A stretch of DNA of 52,637 bases, from the IMG/VR virus record IMGVR_UViG_3300034018_000609, positions 1 to 52,637 of that record. One strand, 5' to 3'. Below are positions 52,075 to 52,637 of the stretch, piece after piece. Below the pieces are notes generated by a model. That model searched no databases, was not told where the DNA came from, and worked only from the letters and a program-made list of their open reading frames with translations. Made by a program: the position numbers and the translations under genes. The stretch comes from a virus. Each line of letters begins with the position of its first letter. Position 1 is the first letter of the stretch.

Positions 52075-52637
52075 CTAAGAAATGTGGACTAAGATAGATT
52101 TGACTTTTACATCCCCGTCAAAATCTGCTCTAATTTGTGGGTTAATTCCATATTTTCTAATTCTGTCATTTACTATGTACAGGGTTTGGGTAACTGAAAA
52201 ATCATAAAGATATTTATATTTTAGGTTTGCTACAAACTGTGTTGAATTTAAAGTTGCTTTTTCAGAAAAGGCTCTTATCCAAACTTCAGTATTATTTCCA
52301 TATGTTTCTAGTTCAAAACAATAAGTTATTTCAACTCTAGTGCCTATATCTAATCCTTTAAAGTTTAATTGTTGATTTGCTGCACTCCATAGACTTACAT
52401 TTCCTTTTGGCAAATATTCTTCGTTTGTCCCCTCAGATTTTGCATCATTTAATAAATTTACCCATCCTTCATCTCCGCTAGATAGTCCTACACGAATTTG
52501 TGACTGATCTAAATTTTCATAATATGCCCAACCAGACTTTCTATTTTGAGAAACTATTCCGTTGCTTGCAACAATTGATGATTCTCCTGGTTCTCCCTTT
52601 TGTCCTCTTTCACCTCGCGGTCCAGGATCCCCTTTAT
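52075..52637 (-). CDS. Collagen-like tail fibre, C-terminal part, runs off right edge
   Basis: The frame is open to the right edge, so the N-terminus is outside the window. The first visible residues are Gly-X-Y triplets (KGDPGPRGERGQKGEPGE), collagen-like repeats common in phage fibres. Then come WAYYENLDQSQIRVGLSSGDEGWVNL, a small beta module, and a C-terminal domain of about 110 residues with strands (VSLWSAANQQLNFKGLDIG, EITYCFELETYG, KVKSILVHIS) likely to be a receptor-binding tip. The last 112 codons have an in-frame TTG at 52413, but continuity with the collagen repeats shows it is not the true start. Confidence 0.82.
   Translation of the reverse strand, partial: KGDPGPRGERGQKGEPGESSIVASNGIVSQNRKSGWAYYENLDQSQIRVGLSSGDEGWVNLLNDAKSEGTNEEYLPKGNVSLWSAANQQLNFKGLDIGTRVEITYCFELETYGNNTEVWIRAFSEKATLNSTQFVANLKYKYLYDFSVTQTLYIVNDRIRKYGINPQIRADFDGDVKVKSILVHIS

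Noticed and set aside
52075-52413. Separate 112-residue gene starting with TTG at 52413
   Set aside because: The same frame stays open upstream through collagen-like triplets to the window edge, so this is the end of a larger fibre gene.

Overview
The window is part of the genome of a tailed double-stranded DNA phage with a long, probably non-contractile tail. It carries an HK97-type capsid module, a complete neck and tail module with a 3084-residue tape measure protein, a phage replisome and a large set of tail fibre or adhesin genes. The sequence is AT-rich (about one third G+C by eye) and almost every gene lies on the minus strand. The layout (small CHC2/Toprim primase, DnaB-like helicase, DnaE-type polymerase, protease-capsid-neck-tail order, many minor tail proteins) resembles actinobacterial siphophages. 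Widespread candidate leaderless starts and a B12-dependent ribonucleotide reductase fit an actinobacterial, possibly freshwater, host. That host call is an inference; no integrase, tRNA, terminase or CRISPR array is visible here.

Read in the direction of transcription (right to left), the window begins with fibre and adhesin genes (52637 to 41535): a collagen-like fibre running off the right edge, small beta-rich structural proteins, a cysteine-rich adhesin, several fibres built from shared shuffled modules, and a fibronectin-type protein that ends in a Hint (hedgehog/intein) domain after a (Phe-Gly-Ala)12 tract. The only plus-strand gene, a secreted lysozyme-like protein at 48577, sits inside this block with its own promoter. 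Next come a DUF6065-like protein, a class II ribonucleotide reductase and a 1190-residue minor tail protein. The morphogenesis run follows (35038 to 8227): portal, protease with an in-frame nested scaffold start, major capsid protein, five small head and neck genes, major tail protein, two paralogous tail assembly chaperones, tape measure and minor tail proteins. The left end (8227 to 1) is the replication module: zinc ribbon, MerR-like HTH protein, two small proteins, DnaB-like helicase, an unknown protein, primase, an AhpD-like protein, a flavin-dependent halogenase, an ssDNA-binding protein and the N-terminal 653 residues of DnaE.

Regulation is unusually legible. Fifteen intergenic or gene-edge sites carry an extended -10 of the form TGnTATAAT (or one mismatch), one of them the plus-strand promoter. 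In six genes the -10 hexamer lies exactly 6 nt before the ATG with no Shine-Dalgarno, predicting leaderless mRNAs; other genes combine the promoter with a strong AGGAG site. Intrinsic terminators directly follow the major capsid and major tail protein genes. No stretch longer than 300 bases is without a gene.

The most notable points are the phage-borne flavin halogenase with conserved catalytic Lys77 and Glu333, a kinase-like (HipA/PI3K-fold) segment inside the tape measure protein, a Hint domain with Ser in place of the usual Cys in a fibre protein, the nested scaffold start, the leaderless promoter grammar, and two terminator-like hairpins between the lysozyme promoter and the body of its gene.
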